From Thomasclavelia ramosa DSM 1402 (GTDB lineage Bacteria; Bacillota_I; Bacilli_A; Erysipelotrichales; Coprobacillaceae), in the NCBI RefSeq assembly GCF_014131695.1, contig NZ_CP036346.1, positions 1,178,001 to 1,242,000 on the forward strand: 64,000 bases of DNA. Direction: 5' to 3'. Below, piece after piece: positions 1-8,923 of this stretch. Position 1 is the stretch's first letter. The number at the start of each line of letters is the position of its first letter. The notes beneath the pieces were generated by a model, which had not been told where the DNA came from, searched no databases, and saw only the letters and a program-made list of their open reading frames with translations. The translations under genes and the position numbers were made by a program.

Positions 1-1
1 T

Positions 2-922
2 TTAAGTCGAGAAGATTATTATACTGCTTTTGGAAATACTATGGATTTTCAAACAATTGGACGAGAATTACAGATTTTATCTACTGATCATTTCTCAACT
101 AATGATTATTATATGTCTGAAGGGCAATATCTTAAAACGGATGATATGAATCAATTATTAAAACGCTCTGAGGATACTAGTAAATATCCTTATACCTTAC
201 AAGCACAGCGGGGAACTACTATTGGCGGAGTTGCAAATCCAATCATGGTAAGTACAGTGCATGAACAAGATTATTATGAAAAAAACGGATCTGAATATGT
301 CTTAAAGGGTCTATCATTAGCAATCGTACTAGATCCTCGTGATGAAAAAAATGAACGTTTAGACACCTCATTAGATGAATCGTTAGTTGTTGATTTTGGG
401 CGTGAAGCAATTAGTAAATTATACAAATATTTACAGAGTAAAAAAGACTTAAAAGATATTCCTGCTAATATTTGTGTTTATTATGCGACTAATACTAACG
501 AAAGTGATATTAATGGTCGTTATATTTTAAAAAGTTATTGTGATGGCAGTGTGGGAAATATTGAAACATTAGATTACAAAAATTATATGTTTACAAGTAC
601 AGAAGCAACTGCTGCTGATGAAGATACAGCATCACAATTTGAAATTTTTAAAAGTAATATGAAAAAAGCTGCAACTGAGGCAGTTGGTGTAATTGGCTAT
701 GGTCGTTATAAAAATGGTCAGATTCAGTCAATGAAAATAAATTTAAAAGTAAATATTAAAACATATACTGAATTGCTTTATTTGATTTCTACTGCAGCTG
801 ATGAATTAAATACTCAATTTAGTGGTTTTGATATTAAAGTATTAGTTAGTTCACAAGATCAACTAGAGGCATTGATTGTTAAAGATAAAGGTGAAGATGC
901 GAAGAGTATCTTGTTGTATTAG
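2..922 (+). CDS. camS: CamS family sex-pheromone lipoprotein, 5'-truncated
   Basis: The reading frame is open to the first base of the window, so the first ATG (41) is internal and the N-terminus with any signal peptide or lipobox is missing. The visible part carries the family-like YYMSEGQYL segment and a long soluble domain, as in CamS/YerH proteins (PF07537). In Bacillus the homologue yerH also lies near gatCAB, and here gatC follows within 10 bases, which supports the call. The gatC ribosome-binding site overlaps this stop codon, so the genes are probably co-transcribed. CamS proteins are surface lipoproteins whose processed signal peptides can act as enterococcal sex pheromones; the function of the mature protein is unclear. 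Confidence 0.8.
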   Translation, partial: LSREDYYTAFGNTMDFQTIGRELQILSTDHFSTNDYYMSEGQYLKTDDMNQLLKRSEDTSKYPYTLQAQRGTTIGGVANPIMVSTVHEQDYYEKNGSEYVLKGLSLAIVLDPRDEKNERLDTSLDESLVVDFGREAISKLYKYLQSKKDLKDIPANICVYYATNTNESDINGRYILKSYCDGSVGNIETLDYKNYMFTSTEATAADEDTASQFEIFKSNMKKAATEAVGVIGYGRYKNGQIQSMKINLKVNIKTYTELLYLISTAADELNTQFSGFDIKVLVSSQDQLEALIVKDKGEDAKSILLY

Positions 923-932
923 GAGGTAATTT

Positions 933-1223
933 ATGGAAAATAAAGAAGAAATGTTAAAAAAGCTTGGATTGAAAACAATGTTTAATATTACTGATGCAGA
1001 AATGCCAGAGTTAGTAGAAGAATATGAGATTTTTATGAATCACGTTGCCGTATTAGAGAAAATAGACACTGATGGTAAGGCACCATTAGCATATCCTTAT
1101 GAAATTGAGACATGCTTTTTACGTGATGATGAACCGATTGATGTAATAAGCCGAGAAGATGTTTTAAAAAATGCTAAGAGTGTTCAAGATAATCAAATTA
1201 AAGTACCAAAGGTGGTGGGATAA
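933..1223 (+). CDS. gatC: Asp-tRNA(Asn)/Glu-tRNA(Gln) amidotransferase subunit C
   Basis: This 96-residue acidic protein matches GatC in length and in position, directly before gatA and gatB. GatC wraps around GatA and stabilises the GatCAB complex, which converts misacylated Glu-tRNA(Gln) and Asp-tRNA(Asn) to the correct aminoacyl-tRNAs in the cytoplasm. The AGGAGG site at 921-926 sits 6 bases before the ATG and overlaps the camS stop. Its own stop overlaps the gatA start by one base (TAATG), indicating translational coupling. The identification rests on context plus general GatC-like features. Confidence 0.93.
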   Translation: MENKEEMLKKLGLKTMFNITDAEMPELVEEYEIFMNHVAVLEKIDTDGKAPLAYPYEIETCFLRDDEPIDVISREDVLKNAKSVQDNQIKVPKVVG

Positions 1224-2671
1224 TGAAAGTTTATTCAATTGAAGAATTGCATAATTTAATCGTTAATCAAGAAATAGATTTAAATGAATATTATTATGAT
1301 TTATTTAAAGAAGTGGAATTTCAACAAAATCGCTTAAATGCATTTGTTACAATCACTAAAACTCAAGCAATGGATAATATTAAAGAACTTAAAATATCTG
1401 ATGAAGAAATATTGAAAGGGATTCCTGGAGTATTTAAAGATAATTACAATACTAAAGGAATTAAAACGACAGCTTCAAGTAAAATGCTAGAGGATTATGT
1501 ACCAGTTTACGATGCTGCGGTTGTTGAAAAATTATATAATGAAGGTGTTAGTTTAATTGGTAAATCAAGTATGGATGAGTTAGCAATGGGTGGTACTAAC
1601 AAATCCGCTCTAACTGGGCCTGTATATAATCCGTGGGATTCATCAAGGATAGCGGGAGGATCATCAGGTGGCAGTGCAGCACTTGTTGGTAGTGGGGTTG
1701 TTCCATTTGCCTTAGGTAGTGATACCGGAGATTCAATTCGTAAACCGGCTGGATTCTGTGGTGTAGTTGGTTTCAAGCCAACTTGGGGAAGAATTTCAAG
1801 ATTTGGTGTTATTCCTTATGCTTCAAGTTTAGATCACGTAGGTGCTTTTACTCGAAATGTTCGTGATATGGCAATTGTAACTGAAGCATTAGCTGGTCGT
1901 GATGAAAGAGATATGACTTCAAGCACACGGCCAGTACCACATTATTTAAAAGAATTGAATAGTGATATTAGGAATATGAAAATTGCTGTTTTAAAAACAG
2001 TTAGTAATGAAATTAGAAATGATGATATTAAAAATAATTTCAACCATGTAGTTGCAACCTTAAAACAATTAGGGGCATGTGTCGAAGAGGTAGAAATTCC
2101 AGTTCATCTAGCTAAAGCAATTTTACCAACTTACACGATTATCGCTAATAGTGAAGCAACAAGTAATCATTCGTGCTTAGATGGAATTAAGTATGGTGAT
2201 CGGCAACCTGGTTCATCAACTGACGAAGTAATGATTAATTCTCGAACTGATGGATTTGGTGCTCATATTAAACGTCGTTTTATTTTAGGAAATTTAGCCT
2301 TAGCTACAGAAAATCAGGAACGGATGTTTAGAAAAGCTCAACGAGTACGTCGTTTGATTGTAGAAGAATTAAATAAAATTTATGATAATTATGATATTAT
2401 TTTGACTCCTAATGGTGGTAGTGTAGCCCCAAAACTTGATGAAGCAAATGATGATCGCCTATCAGATGAATACTTGATTTTAGAAAATCATTTAGCTTTA
2501 GGAAATTTTGCTGGGACGCCAAGTATTTCAATTCCGTCTGGTTTTAGTGAAGGAATGCCGATTGCTATAAATCTGATGGGACGTTTATTTGAAGAACAAA
2601 CAGTATTAAATGTCGCTTATGCTTTAGAACAAGCATTAGGATTTGAAAATCAATATTCAAGAGAGGGGTAG
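1223..2671 (+). CDS. gatA: GatCAB amidotransferase subunit A (amidase)
   Basis: Amidase-signature protein of 482 residues that releases ammonia from glutamine for transamidation on GatB. The catalytic Ser-cisSer-Lys triad can be placed at K72, S147 (in GGSSGGS) and S171. The spacings of 75 and 24 residues are the same as in FAAH (142/217/241). The residue before the nucleophile is Asp (TGDSIRKP), where most family members have Gly (TGGSIR). I recall the same change in Mollicutes and related GatA proteins, so it is probably lineage-typical and not a defect. The gene sits between gatC (1-base overlap) and gatB (5-base gap). Confidence 0.97.
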   Translation: MKVYSIEELHNLIVNQEIDLNEYYYDLFKEVEFQQNRLNAFVTITKTQAMDNIKELKISDEEILKGIPGVFKDNYNTKGIKTTASSKMLEDYVPVYDAAVVEKLYNEGVSLIGKSSMDELAMGGTNKSALTGPVYNPWDSSRIAGGSSGGSAALVGSGVVPFALGSDTGDSIRKPAGFCGVVGFKPTWGRISRFGVIPYASSLDHVGAFTRNVRDMAIVTEALAGRDERDMTSSTRPVPHYLKELNSDIRNMKIAVLKTVSNEIRNDDIKNNFNHVVATLKQLGACVEEVEIPVHLAKAILPTYTIIANSEATSNHSCLDGIKYGDRQPGSSTDEVMINSRTDGFGAHIKRRFILGNLALATENQERMFRKAQRVRRLIVEELNKIYDNYDIILTPNGGSVAPKLDEANDDRLSDEYLILENHLALGNFAGTPSISIPSGFSEGMPIAINLMGRLFEEQTVLNVAYALEQALGFENQYSREG

Positions 2672-2676
2672 AGAGA

Positions 2677-4110
2677 ATGAATTTTGAAACTGTTATTGGA
2701 TTAGAAGTTCATTGTGAACTTAAAACAAAATCGAAAATGTTTTCTGGGGCCCCAGTAACATTTGGTGAGGCACCAAATACAAATGCCAATATCGTCGATA
2801 TGGGGATGACAGGGGCAATGCCGGTACTAAATAAATCTGGTGTTGAATTTGCGATACGGGTATGTAATGCTTTAAATATGGAAATAGATGAACTGGTACA
2901 ATTTGATCGTAAAAATTATTACTATTCAGATTTACCAAAAGGATTCCAAATTACGCAAGATCGTTTCCCAATTGGGCGAAATGGAACAATGAAGATTGAG
3001 GTAAATGGTCAAACACAAGTAATTGAAATTGAAAGATTACATATGGAAGAAGATACTGCAAAACAATTACACTTTGACGATTATTCATTGATTGATTATA
3101 ACCGAGCTGGTATTCCGTTAATTGAAATTGTTACTAAACCGACGATCCGCAGTGGTGCGGCAGCAGCTGCCTATTTAGAAAGATTAAGACAAATTTTCTT
3201 ATTTACAGAAGTTAGTGATGCTAAAATGGAAGAAGGCTCAATGAGATGCGATGTCAATGTATCAATTCGACCATATGGTAGTGAAAAATTTGGTACAAGA
3301 ACAGAAATTAAAAATTTAAATTCAATTTCAAATGTACAAAAAGCAATTGAATTTGAAGTTGCTCGACAAGAGAAAGTCTTAATTAGTGGTGGTGAGGTAC
3401 TCCAAGAAACACGCCGTTATGATGAAGATAGTAAAGAAACTGTAGTAATGAGAGCTAAAGGTGATGCAGTAGATTACAAATATTACCCAGAACCAAATAT
3501 TTTACCTATTCGATTGAATCATCAATGGGTTGAAGGAATTATTGAAAGAATTCCAGAGATGCCAGAATCACGAGTAGCTCGATACATAAATGAATACAAA
3601 ATTCCTAAAACTGATGCATTGATACTTGTTCAAACTAAAGAAGTTTCGGATTTCTTTGATGCGACAGTTGCTTATACTAAGCATTATAAAATTGCATCTA
3701 ACTGGTTATTAGGCGAGGTACAAGCATATTTAAATAAAAATAATTTGATTATTACAGATACTAATATAACTCCTGAGTATTTAGCAAAAATGATCAATTA
3801 TATTCAAGATGGAACAATCTCAAGTAAACAAGGAAAGAAAGTGTTTGAAATCTTGATGAATGAAGGTAAAGATCCAGAAATTATTATTGAAGAAAATAAT
3901 ATGAAACAAATTTCTTCACCGGAAGAATTAACTAAAATTATTAATGAAGTTCTTGATAATAATCCTCAATCAATTGAAGATTATAGCAATGGTAAAGATC
4001 GAGCTGTGGGATTCTTAGTTGGACAAATTATGAAAAAAACCGGTGGTCAAGCTAATCCTGGTCTTACAAGTAAATTACTAATTGAACTATTGAAACAAAG
4101 AATTTCATAA
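2677..4110 (+). CDS. gatB: GatCAB amidotransferase subunit B
   Basis: 477 residues beginning NFETVIGLEVHCEL, the hallmark start of GatB, followed by the YYYSDLPKGFQITQ segment of the kinase-like core. A C-terminal YqeY-like tRNA-binding domain (about 330-477) ends in GGQANPGLTSKLL. GatB phosphorylates the misacylated tRNA side chain and transfers ammonia channelled from GatA. It is the last gene of the gatCAB unit; an extended -10 promoter for the next gene follows directly. Confidence 0.97.
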   Translation: MNFETVIGLEVHCELKTKSKMFSGAPVTFGEAPNTNANIVDMGMTGAMPVLNKSGVEFAIRVCNALNMEIDELVQFDRKNYYYSDLPKGFQITQDRFPIGRNGTMKIEVNGQTQVIEIERLHMEEDTAKQLHFDDYSLIDYNRAGIPLIEIVTKPTIRSGAAAAAYLERLRQIFLFTEVSDAKMEEGSMRCDVNVSIRPYGSEKFGTRTEIKNLNSISNVQKAIEFEVARQEKVLISGGEVLQETRRYDEDSKETVVMRAKGDAVDYKYYPEPNILPIRLNHQWVEGIIERIPEMPESRVARYINEYKIPKTDALILVQTKEVSDFFDATVAYTKHYKIASNWLLGEVQAYLNKNNLIITDTNITPEYLAKMINYIQDGTISSKQGKKVFEILMNEGKDPEIIIEENNMKQISSPEELTKIINEVLDNNPQSIEDYSNGKDRAVGFLVGQIMKKTGGQANPGLTSKLLIELLKQRIS

Positions 4111-4139
4111 TGTACAAATAATTCTATATTTGGTACAAT
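4111..4139 (+). promoter_or_regulatory. Candidate extended -10 promoter
   Basis: TGTACA (4111-4116), a 17-base spacer and TGGTACAAT (extended -10, hexamer 4134-4139) lie between gatB and the next gene. The predicted transcription start at about 4146 lies in the ribosome-binding site (4144-4151), so a transcript from it would have almost no leader. Confidence 0.35.
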
Positions 4140-4159
4140 GGTTGAAGGAGGATATAAAT

Positions 4160-4903
4160 ATGTCTCAAAGAAAAAGATTTAGTTTTGATGATGAAGTAGA
4201 TGATACAATTGATCTATCAAAAGATGATCTTAAAAATTCATCAATAACTAATAATGATAAACCTTCAAACGACAATGTCTTTGCTGATGAAGATGGTTTA
4301 GATGCCAAAGCTTATCCTACTGATAACGGGGGAGATAAATCAATGAAAAACAAGAAGAAACGCAAGTTTAAAATTAAGAAATGGCAAATTGCATTAATTG
4401 CTTTTCTATCAATAATTATTGTGTTCGTCATCTATGTATTTGTTGCTGGAGGAAATGATGGACCAGTTTATGGTGATCGTTGTGCTTCTTTAATTGCAAT
4501 TGACAAAAGTAAATTTACAGGAGTTGAAGATGCAATCAAAGCAGACCCAAGCGTTAATAGTATCAATATTGAAGTAGATTGTCGAATTGTTAAAATTAGT
4601 ATGAATTTTGTTGATAATACTTCTTCAGATACTGCTAAACAACTGGCAACAAACGCCTTACACACATTAGATGATACTTTAGGTGAAAATAAGGAAGAAG
4701 GTAGAGCATATAGTAATTTATTTACTACTGCTAATGGCCGTGGACAATACAACGTAGAGTTTGTTCTAACGAGCAATGGTGATACTAATTTCCCTATATT
4801 TGGTACTAAACATCCAAATAGTGATGATATTACTTTTACTGGAGCTAATGTAGTTGATCAAGCTGCAACTGATCGTGCGGCTAATACGAACGCTAATCAA
4901 TAG
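4160..4903 (+). CDS. Single-pass membrane protein of unknown function
   Basis: I do not recognise the family. The product (247 residues) has an acidic, disordered-looking N-terminus (1-60), a lysine-rich stop-transfer stretch (KNKKKRKFKIKK, about 63-74), one hydrophobic helix (about 76-96) and an extracytoplasmic domain of about 150 residues with two Cys. A Lys-rich patch before the helix implies N-in topology. The start is taken at ATG 4160, behind GAAGGAGG at 4144-4151; a longer frame from TTG 4130 would begin inside the promoter. The gene lies alone between gatB and the methyltransferase and ends at a terminator that overlaps its stop codon. Confidence 0.75.
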   Translation: MSQRKRFSFDDEVDDTIDLSKDDLKNSSITNNDKPSNDNVFADEDGLDAKAYPTDNGGDKSMKNKKKRKFKIKKWQIALIAFLSIIIVFVIYVFVAGGNDGPVYGDRCASLIAIDKSKFTGVEDAIKADPSVNSINIEVDCRIVKISMNFVDNTSSDTAKQLATNALHTLDDTLGENKEEGRAYSNLFTTANGRGQYNVEFVLTSNGDTNFPIFGTKHPNSDDITFTGANVVDQAATDRAANTNANQ

Positions 4904-4925
4904 ACGAGCATGGCTCGTCTTTATT
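4902..4925 (+). terminator. Intrinsic terminator
   Basis: AGACGAGC (4902-4909) and GCTCGTCT (4913-4920) form an 8-bp stem with a 3-base loop, followed by a T-rich tail. It overlaps the stop codon of the membrane protein gene. Confidence 0.8.
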
Positions 4926-4940
4926 TATGAGGAGGACTAA

Positions 4941-6287
4941 ATGAAAAAAAATGATTATTTTTATGGTGAATGCACAGATTTAACTCACGATGGTCAAGGA
5001 GTTGTTAAGATTGATAACTTTACATACTTTGTAAAAGGTATGCTTACGGGTGAAAGAGGACGGCTAAAAGTAATAAAGGTATTAAAGAATTACGGAATTG
5101 CACGTTTAATTGAATTAGAAGTTACTTCAAAATATCGTATTGATCCCAAATGCTCTGTCTTTAGACCATGCGGAGGCTGTCAGTTACAACATCTTAATCC
5201 TCAAGGACAGATGATTTATAAAACAAAACGGGTCAAAGATTGTTTAGAAAGAATCGGGAATTGTAAAGTGGCGGTAAATGATTGTATTATGATGGAAAAA
5301 CCGTGGCATTATCGCAATAAAGTTCAAATGCCAGTTGGAGTTAAAGGAAATCATTTAGTAACTGGTTTCTATAAACAAAAGTCTAATGAAATCATCCCAT
5401 GTGAAAACTGTTATATTCAAAATGAATTATCAAATCAGATAACTAATCGAGTTAAAGAATTAATGGAAGAGTTTAAAATTTACCCATATGATAAGTTAGC
5501 TCATCAAGGTAATATTAAGCATATTTTGACTAAACACGGTTATCATACAGACGAAGTAATGTTAGTACTAATTAGTTATCGTAATAAAATTAAAGATATA
5601 GATAAATTAGTGGAAATAATTACAAAAGAATTTCCAATGATTAAAACAGTTATTCAAAATATTAATCATCGCACTGATAATGTAATTTTAGGTGAACAAG
5701 AAGTCATTTTGTTTGGTAATGGATATATTTATGATACTTTATTAGGTAATAAATATAAAATTTCTTTAAAATCTTTTTATCAAGTTAATCCAATCCAAGT
5801 AGAGAAATTGTATTCAAAAGCAATTGAATTTGCTGGTTTATCTAAAGAAGACATAGTTTTAGACGCATATTGTGGAATTGGAACAATTACATTATCAGTA
5901 GCCAAATACGTAAAAAAAGTGTATGGTGTTGAAATCGTTGAAACGGCAATTGATGATGCAAAAAATAATGCAGTTTTAAATAATATTAGTAATGCTGAAT
6001 TTAAATGTAGTGATGCTGGTAAATATATGCTAGAACTAGTTAATCAAGATCAGCATTTAGATGTTGTCTTTGTTGATCCACCACGTAAGGGGTGTTCAAC
6101 AGAATTTTTGGATAATTTGATTCAAGCAGAACCCAAGAAAATAATTTATATTTCTTGTGATGTAGCTACTCAAGCACGTGATATCAAGTATCTTCAAGAA
6201 TTTGGGTATCATGCTGATGTCTGTCAGCCTGTTGATATGTTTCCTCACACAACACATATAGAAAATATAGTTCGTTTGTCAAAATAG
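4941..6287 (+). CDS. rlmD: 23S rRNA (uracil-5-)-methyltransferase, RlmD/RlmCD type
   Basis: 448 residues with an N-terminal TRAM-like domain (about 1-58). A [4Fe-4S] Cys set follows: C71, C77 and C80 in CSVFRPCGGC, with C154/C157 further on. The C-terminal half is a SAM-dependent methyltransferase with DAYCGIGT (SAM binding), VDPPRKG and the catalytic Cys in YISCD (about 406). The family methylates C5 of uridines in 23S rRNA (U747/U1939 in other bacteria). In Gram-positives a single RlmCD can modify both sites, so the exact target is open. The ribosome-binding site GAGGAGG precedes ATG 4941. Confidence 0.93.
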   Translation: MKKNDYFYGECTDLTHDGQGVVKIDNFTYFVKGMLTGERGRLKVIKVLKNYGIARLIELEVTSKYRIDPKCSVFRPCGGCQLQHLNPQGQMIYKTKRVKDCLERIGNCKVAVNDCIMMEKPWHYRNKVQMPVGVKGNHLVTGFYKQKSNEIIPCENCYIQNELSNQITNRVKELMEEFKIYPYDKLAHQGNIKHILTKHGYHTDEVMLVLISYRNKIKDIDKLVEIITKEFPMIKTVIQNINHRTDNVILGEQEVILFGNGYIYDTLLGNKYKISLKSFYQVNPIQVEKLYSKAIEFAGLSKEDIVLDAYCGIGTITLSVAKYVKKVYGVEIVETAIDDAKNNAVLNNISNAEFKCSDAGKYMLELVNQDQHLDVVFVDPPRKGCSTEFLDNLIQAEPKKIIYISCDVATQARDIKYLQEFGYHADVCQPVDMFPHTTHIENIVRLSK

Positions 6288-6307
6288 CCATGATAAAAAT
6301 AATTACT

Positions 6308-6339
6308 AAACAGATTTCCTAAAAGAAGTCTGTTTTTTT
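6308..6339 (+). terminator. Intrinsic terminator of the rRNA methyltransferase gene
   Basis: AAACAGATTTC (6308-6318) pairs with GAAGTCTGTTT (6325-6335), with one G-T wobble and a 6-base loop. T residues run to 6339. Confidence 0.85.
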
Positions 6340-6428
6340 ATAATTTATGACGAGTAAATTGATTTCAATTGTTCTAAATCTATAATTATAGTAAAATTAG
6401 ATAACCTAATAAAAGCGGGCGACTGATT

Positions 6429-6625
6429 GTGAAAAAATGGTATAATGAAGAATATGAATTTACAATTGAAGTAACAGTTTTTACGTGGGAATAAAGCAGA
6501 ACATTATTGCTGTAATGGTGAAGAAATTGGTGATAAATACACTTGTACATATGGTTGCTCTAAGAGGTAATGATGATCATGTTTCCAATTATAGGGGTAG
6601 TTAGATTAGAAATAGGGGAAACAAA
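6429..6625 (+). pseudogene. Decayed TIGR04076-like gene
   Basis: From GTG 6429 the frame reads VKKWYNEEYEFTIEVT and then breaks. The next frame continues FLRGNKAEHYCCNGEEIGDK and YTCTYGCSK. After a further deletion a third piece reads MMIMFPIIG. From memory these pieces match, in order, the small Cys-containing TIGR04076 family of anaerobes. At least one frameshift and one deletion separate them, so no full-length product can be made. Its remains run up to the next gene. Confidence 0.7.
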
Positions 6626-7127
6626 ATGAATGCATTTATTTTACTTATTCCTTTTTTATTAATAGCATTTATTAACGAAGGTGCAATCAAACGGGCTGGA
6701 TATTTTGCTCCACTGCAAGGCAATGAGAAAATAGCTTATGTAATTTATCAGATGGCCAATATCGGAATCTTTATATATTTTTTCTTATCAGTAATAATTG
6801 ATTTATCTTGGCAGTTTTGTTTAGGTCTACTGGTTTATTTGTTAGGATTGGGAATGTGCATTGTTTTGGTTAAAGATTTTTTCTCCAAGAAATGATGGCT
6901 TAAATACTAACGAGATTTACCGTTTCTCTCGAAATCCAATGTATATGTCATATTTTATTTTCTTTTTAAGAACCGTATTATTAACACAATCAATAATCTT
7001 ATTTATAATTTTATTACTATTTCAAATCTCTATACATTGGGTTATTCTTTCAGAGGAGCAATGGTGTATCAGCAAGTTTGGAATTGCTTATGAACAATAT
7101 ATGAATCAAGTAAGAAGATATATATAG
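6626..7127 (+). pseudogene. Membrane methyltransferase of the PEMT/ICMT type, frameshifted
   Basis: Two overlapping frames (6626-6895 and 6861-7127) together make one protein of about 166 residues. The first gives three to four hydrophobic segments ending LVKDFF. The second gives SPRNDGLNTNEIYRFSRNPMY and ends in EEQWCISKFGIAYEQYM, the RxxRNPxY and E-E-W motifs of phospholipid/isoprenylcysteine methyltransferases (PF04191). The frames join at a six-T run (6877-6882): with five T the sequence would read KDFSPRNDG without a break. This could be a genuine 1-base insertion, a phase-variable tract or a sequencing error. Confidence 0.8.
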
Positions 7128-7191
7128 TTAAATAAAGAATTATAAAAAGAACAATAATAAATATTAGTAGCATACTTATGATGTCTTATTG

Positions 7192-7220
7192 TTGTTTTGA
7201 AGTAATATTAATGGTATACT
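7192..7220 (+). promoter_or_regulatory. Candidate extended -10 promoter
   Basis: TTGTTT (7192-7197), a 17-base spacer, and TGGTATACT with the hexamer at 7215-7220. It lies 24 bases before the 58-residue open reading frame at 7245. Confidence 0.4.
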
Positions 7221-7244
7221 GAGTTCCAGTATAGAGGTGCGAAA

Positions 7245-7421
7245 ATGAAAATAGAGTTTAAAATGTCTTATAAATTAGGATTATTAGAATTTAAAGTTGG
7301 CGATCAACTAGAAATTAGTAAGAACACTATATTTGAAAGTATAAATGATAAGTATTATATGTTAATTTTAAAAGGATTGCGTTATGATCTTCTTAAAGAA
7401 GATATTAAAATTATTCAATAA
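7245..7421 (+). CDS. Small protein of 58 residues, unknown
   Basis: ATG 7245 opens MKIEFKMSYKLGLLEFKVGD and runs 58 codons to TAA 7421. The frame has its own candidate promoter, a GAGGTGCG site upstream and a terminator just after it, so it looks like a real single-gene unit. The product is soluble, Lys/Leu/Ile-rich, with an alternating pattern that could be a small beta-alpha fold. No family recognised. Confidence 0.5.
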   Translation: MKIEFKMSYKLGLLEFKVGDQLEISKNTIFESINDKYYMLILKGLRYDLLKEDIKIIQ

Positions 7422-7432
7422 AATATTTAATT

Positions 7433-7462
7433 TGGCTATATCTTAGTGATTAGCCATTTTTT
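7433..7462 (+). terminator. Intrinsic terminator
   Basis: TGGCTA (7433-7438) pairs with TAGCCA (7451-7456) and is followed directly by six T. It ends the small gene at 7245-7421. Confidence 0.6.
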
Positions 7463-7563
7463 GTTATGGAAAATAAACTTAAAATAATTTTATTATCTGT
7501 GCTATAATAAATATTACTAATAAACATTTAATATTTAACAATTATTATTTATAAGGAGGAAAT

Positions 7564-8097
7564 ATGCAATACATATCTAAATATACTTCACCGTTAGGAG
7601 CAATAACATTAGCTAGTAATGGTGAAGCATTAACAGGTCTATGGTTTGATGGTCAAAAATATTTTGGCGCTAATTTATCAAAAGAATATAAGAACGTAGA
7701 GTTACCAGTATTTAAACAAACAAAGGAATGGCTTAACTTATATTTTAATGGTCAAAAGCCAGATTTTATTCCTCTTTTGGCTCTTCAAGCAAGTGAATTT
7801 CGTCTTGCTGTATGGCAAATATTGCTAGAAATACCATATGGACAAACCCTCAGCTATGGCGACATTTCAGCCGTTTTAGCAAAGCAAAAAGGTTTAAAAA
7901 CAATGTCAGCACAGGCTGTTGGCGGTGCAGTTGGACACAATCCGATCTCAATCATTATTCCTTGTCATCGAGTCGTTGGAAGTAACGGAAACTTAACTGG
8001 TTATGCTGGTGGTCTTGAAAAAAAGATTGCACTGCTTCAATTAGAAGGAGCGGATATGGGAGCGCTGTTTACTCCTAAAAAAGGGACAGCATTATAA
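7564..8097 (+). CDS. ogt: Methylated-DNA--protein-cysteine methyltransferase
   Basis: 177 residues. The acceptor Cys is C134 in the PCHR motif (IIPCHRVVG), followed by NGNLTGYAGGLEKKIALL, the conserved end of the O6-alkylguanine repair domain. An Ogt-type N-terminal domain covers about 1-75. The protein removes alkyl groups from O6-alkylguanine by irreversible transfer to its own Cys. An extended -10 (TGCTATAAT, hexamer 7503-7508) and an AAGGAGG site precede ATG 7564. It appears to be a single-gene unit. Confidence 0.95.
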   Translation: MQYISKYTSPLGAITLASNGEALTGLWFDGQKYFGANLSKEYKNVELPVFKQTKEWLNLYFNGQKPDFIPLLALQASEFRLAVWQILLEIPYGQTLSYGDISAVLAKQKGLKTMSAQAVGGAVGHNPISIIIPCHRVVGSNGNLTGYAGGLEKKIALLQLEGADMGALFTPKKGTAL

Positions 8098-8129
8098 GTT
8101 AATTAAACTTAAAAATGGAGGCATTTATT

Positions 8130-8320
8130 ATGAATGATTTTGTGAATCTTATTAAAGATGAAGTTATAAAATCTCCATTTTATTATAGTCAAGGGTACCA
8201 ATATAGGGATTGGAGATTACTGTTTTATTAATTTTGATTGTATTTTTTAGATTTGAATATAATAACCTTGAGTTACCATGTAAGAAATATATAATTTATG
8301 CAATAAATTGTAACAAATAA
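8130..8320 (+). pseudogene. Remnant of a small membrane protein gene
   Basis: After a GGAGG site, ATG 8130 opens MNDFVNLIKDEVIKS and stops at 8231 after 33 codons. In the next frame the sequence goes on as ITVLLILIVFFRFEYNN, a hydrophobic helix, to a stop at 8320. A single frameshift near 8215 would join a soluble head to a membrane segment. The parent family is not recognised, and the 33-codon frame could also be a genuine tiny gene. Confidence 0.35.
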
Positions 8321-8336
8321 ATGAATATAGTATAAT
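8308..8336 (+). promoter_or_regulatory. Sigma-A-type promoter
   Basis: TTGTAA (8308-8313), a 17-base spacer and a perfect TATAAT (8331-8336). It lies 36 bases upstream of ATG 8373. Confidence 0.6.
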
Positions 8337-8372
8337 ATATTTAAATATTATAGGAAAGAAGGAATGTAGTTT

Positions 8373-8738
8373 ATGAACAAAGAAGTATTAAATTATATTG
8401 CTGAAAAGACACGTGAATTGATTGTTGCTCCAACTTGCAGTAATGAAACAAAGGAAGCTGCCCAAGCATGGTTAAATGCGATTGGAACAGAAAGCGAAAT
8501 GGCTGAGACTAAGAAATATATCGCTGAATTAGAAGAAGATATTATGCCAATTGATAATTTAATTAGGTTTGCTGGTTCTGACAATGGTAAAGCTTATTTT
8601 GGTGAAGAAAATGCTAAAAATATTGAAAGCCATGCTAAAGAAATTAAAGCTAACGGGGCTAAATATTGCGATTGTCCGGCTTGTTTAGTTGTTGCTCAAA
8701 TTCTTGAAAAGAAGTCTGAATTATTTAATGAAAAATAA
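8373..8738 (+). CDS. Small Cys-containing cytosolic protein, unknown
   Basis: 121 residues, mostly helical and acidic, ending in a tight Cys cluster KYCDCPAC (about residues 99-104) plus one Cys near residue 22. Similar small proteins occur widely in anaerobic Firmicutes, where some are labelled as heat-shock/Hsp90-like. I see no GHKL ATPase motif, so I do not accept that name. The CxCxxC cluster suggests a metal or thiol role (inference). It has its own promoter (TATAAT 8331-8336), a GAAAGAAGGA ribosome-binding site and a very strong terminator. Confidence 0.75.
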   Translation: MNKEVLNYIAEKTRELIVAPTCSNETKEAAQAWLNAIGTESEMAETKKYIAELEEDIMPIDNLIRFAGSDNGKAYFGEENAKNIESHAKEIKANGAKYCDCPACLVVAQILEKKSELFNEK

Positions 8739-8748
8739 TAGGTTTATG

Positions 8749-8781
8749 AAAATATTGTTCCTTTAGGAACAATATTTTTAT
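8749..8781 (+). terminator. Strong intrinsic terminator
   Basis: AAAATATTGTTCC (8749-8761) pairs perfectly over 13 bp with GGAACAATATTTT (8766-8778) around a TTTA loop, followed by T. Confidence 0.9.
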
Positions 8782-8923
8782 TTAAAATGTAAATCCTTTT
8801 TACAAAAATATTCTTTTTTAAGGATTGATTTGTAAAACCTCTTCTAAATAGACTTTAATGTATTTAAGTAAATAAAATATGATGTTAAATTAAATGCAAG
8901 AAAATATTAGAGGAGGAGTTTAA

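Noticed and set aside
1507-1776. Antisense frame in gatA, one of many frames opposite real genes
   Set aside because: No ribosome-binding site, composition dictated by the sense gene; a shadow.
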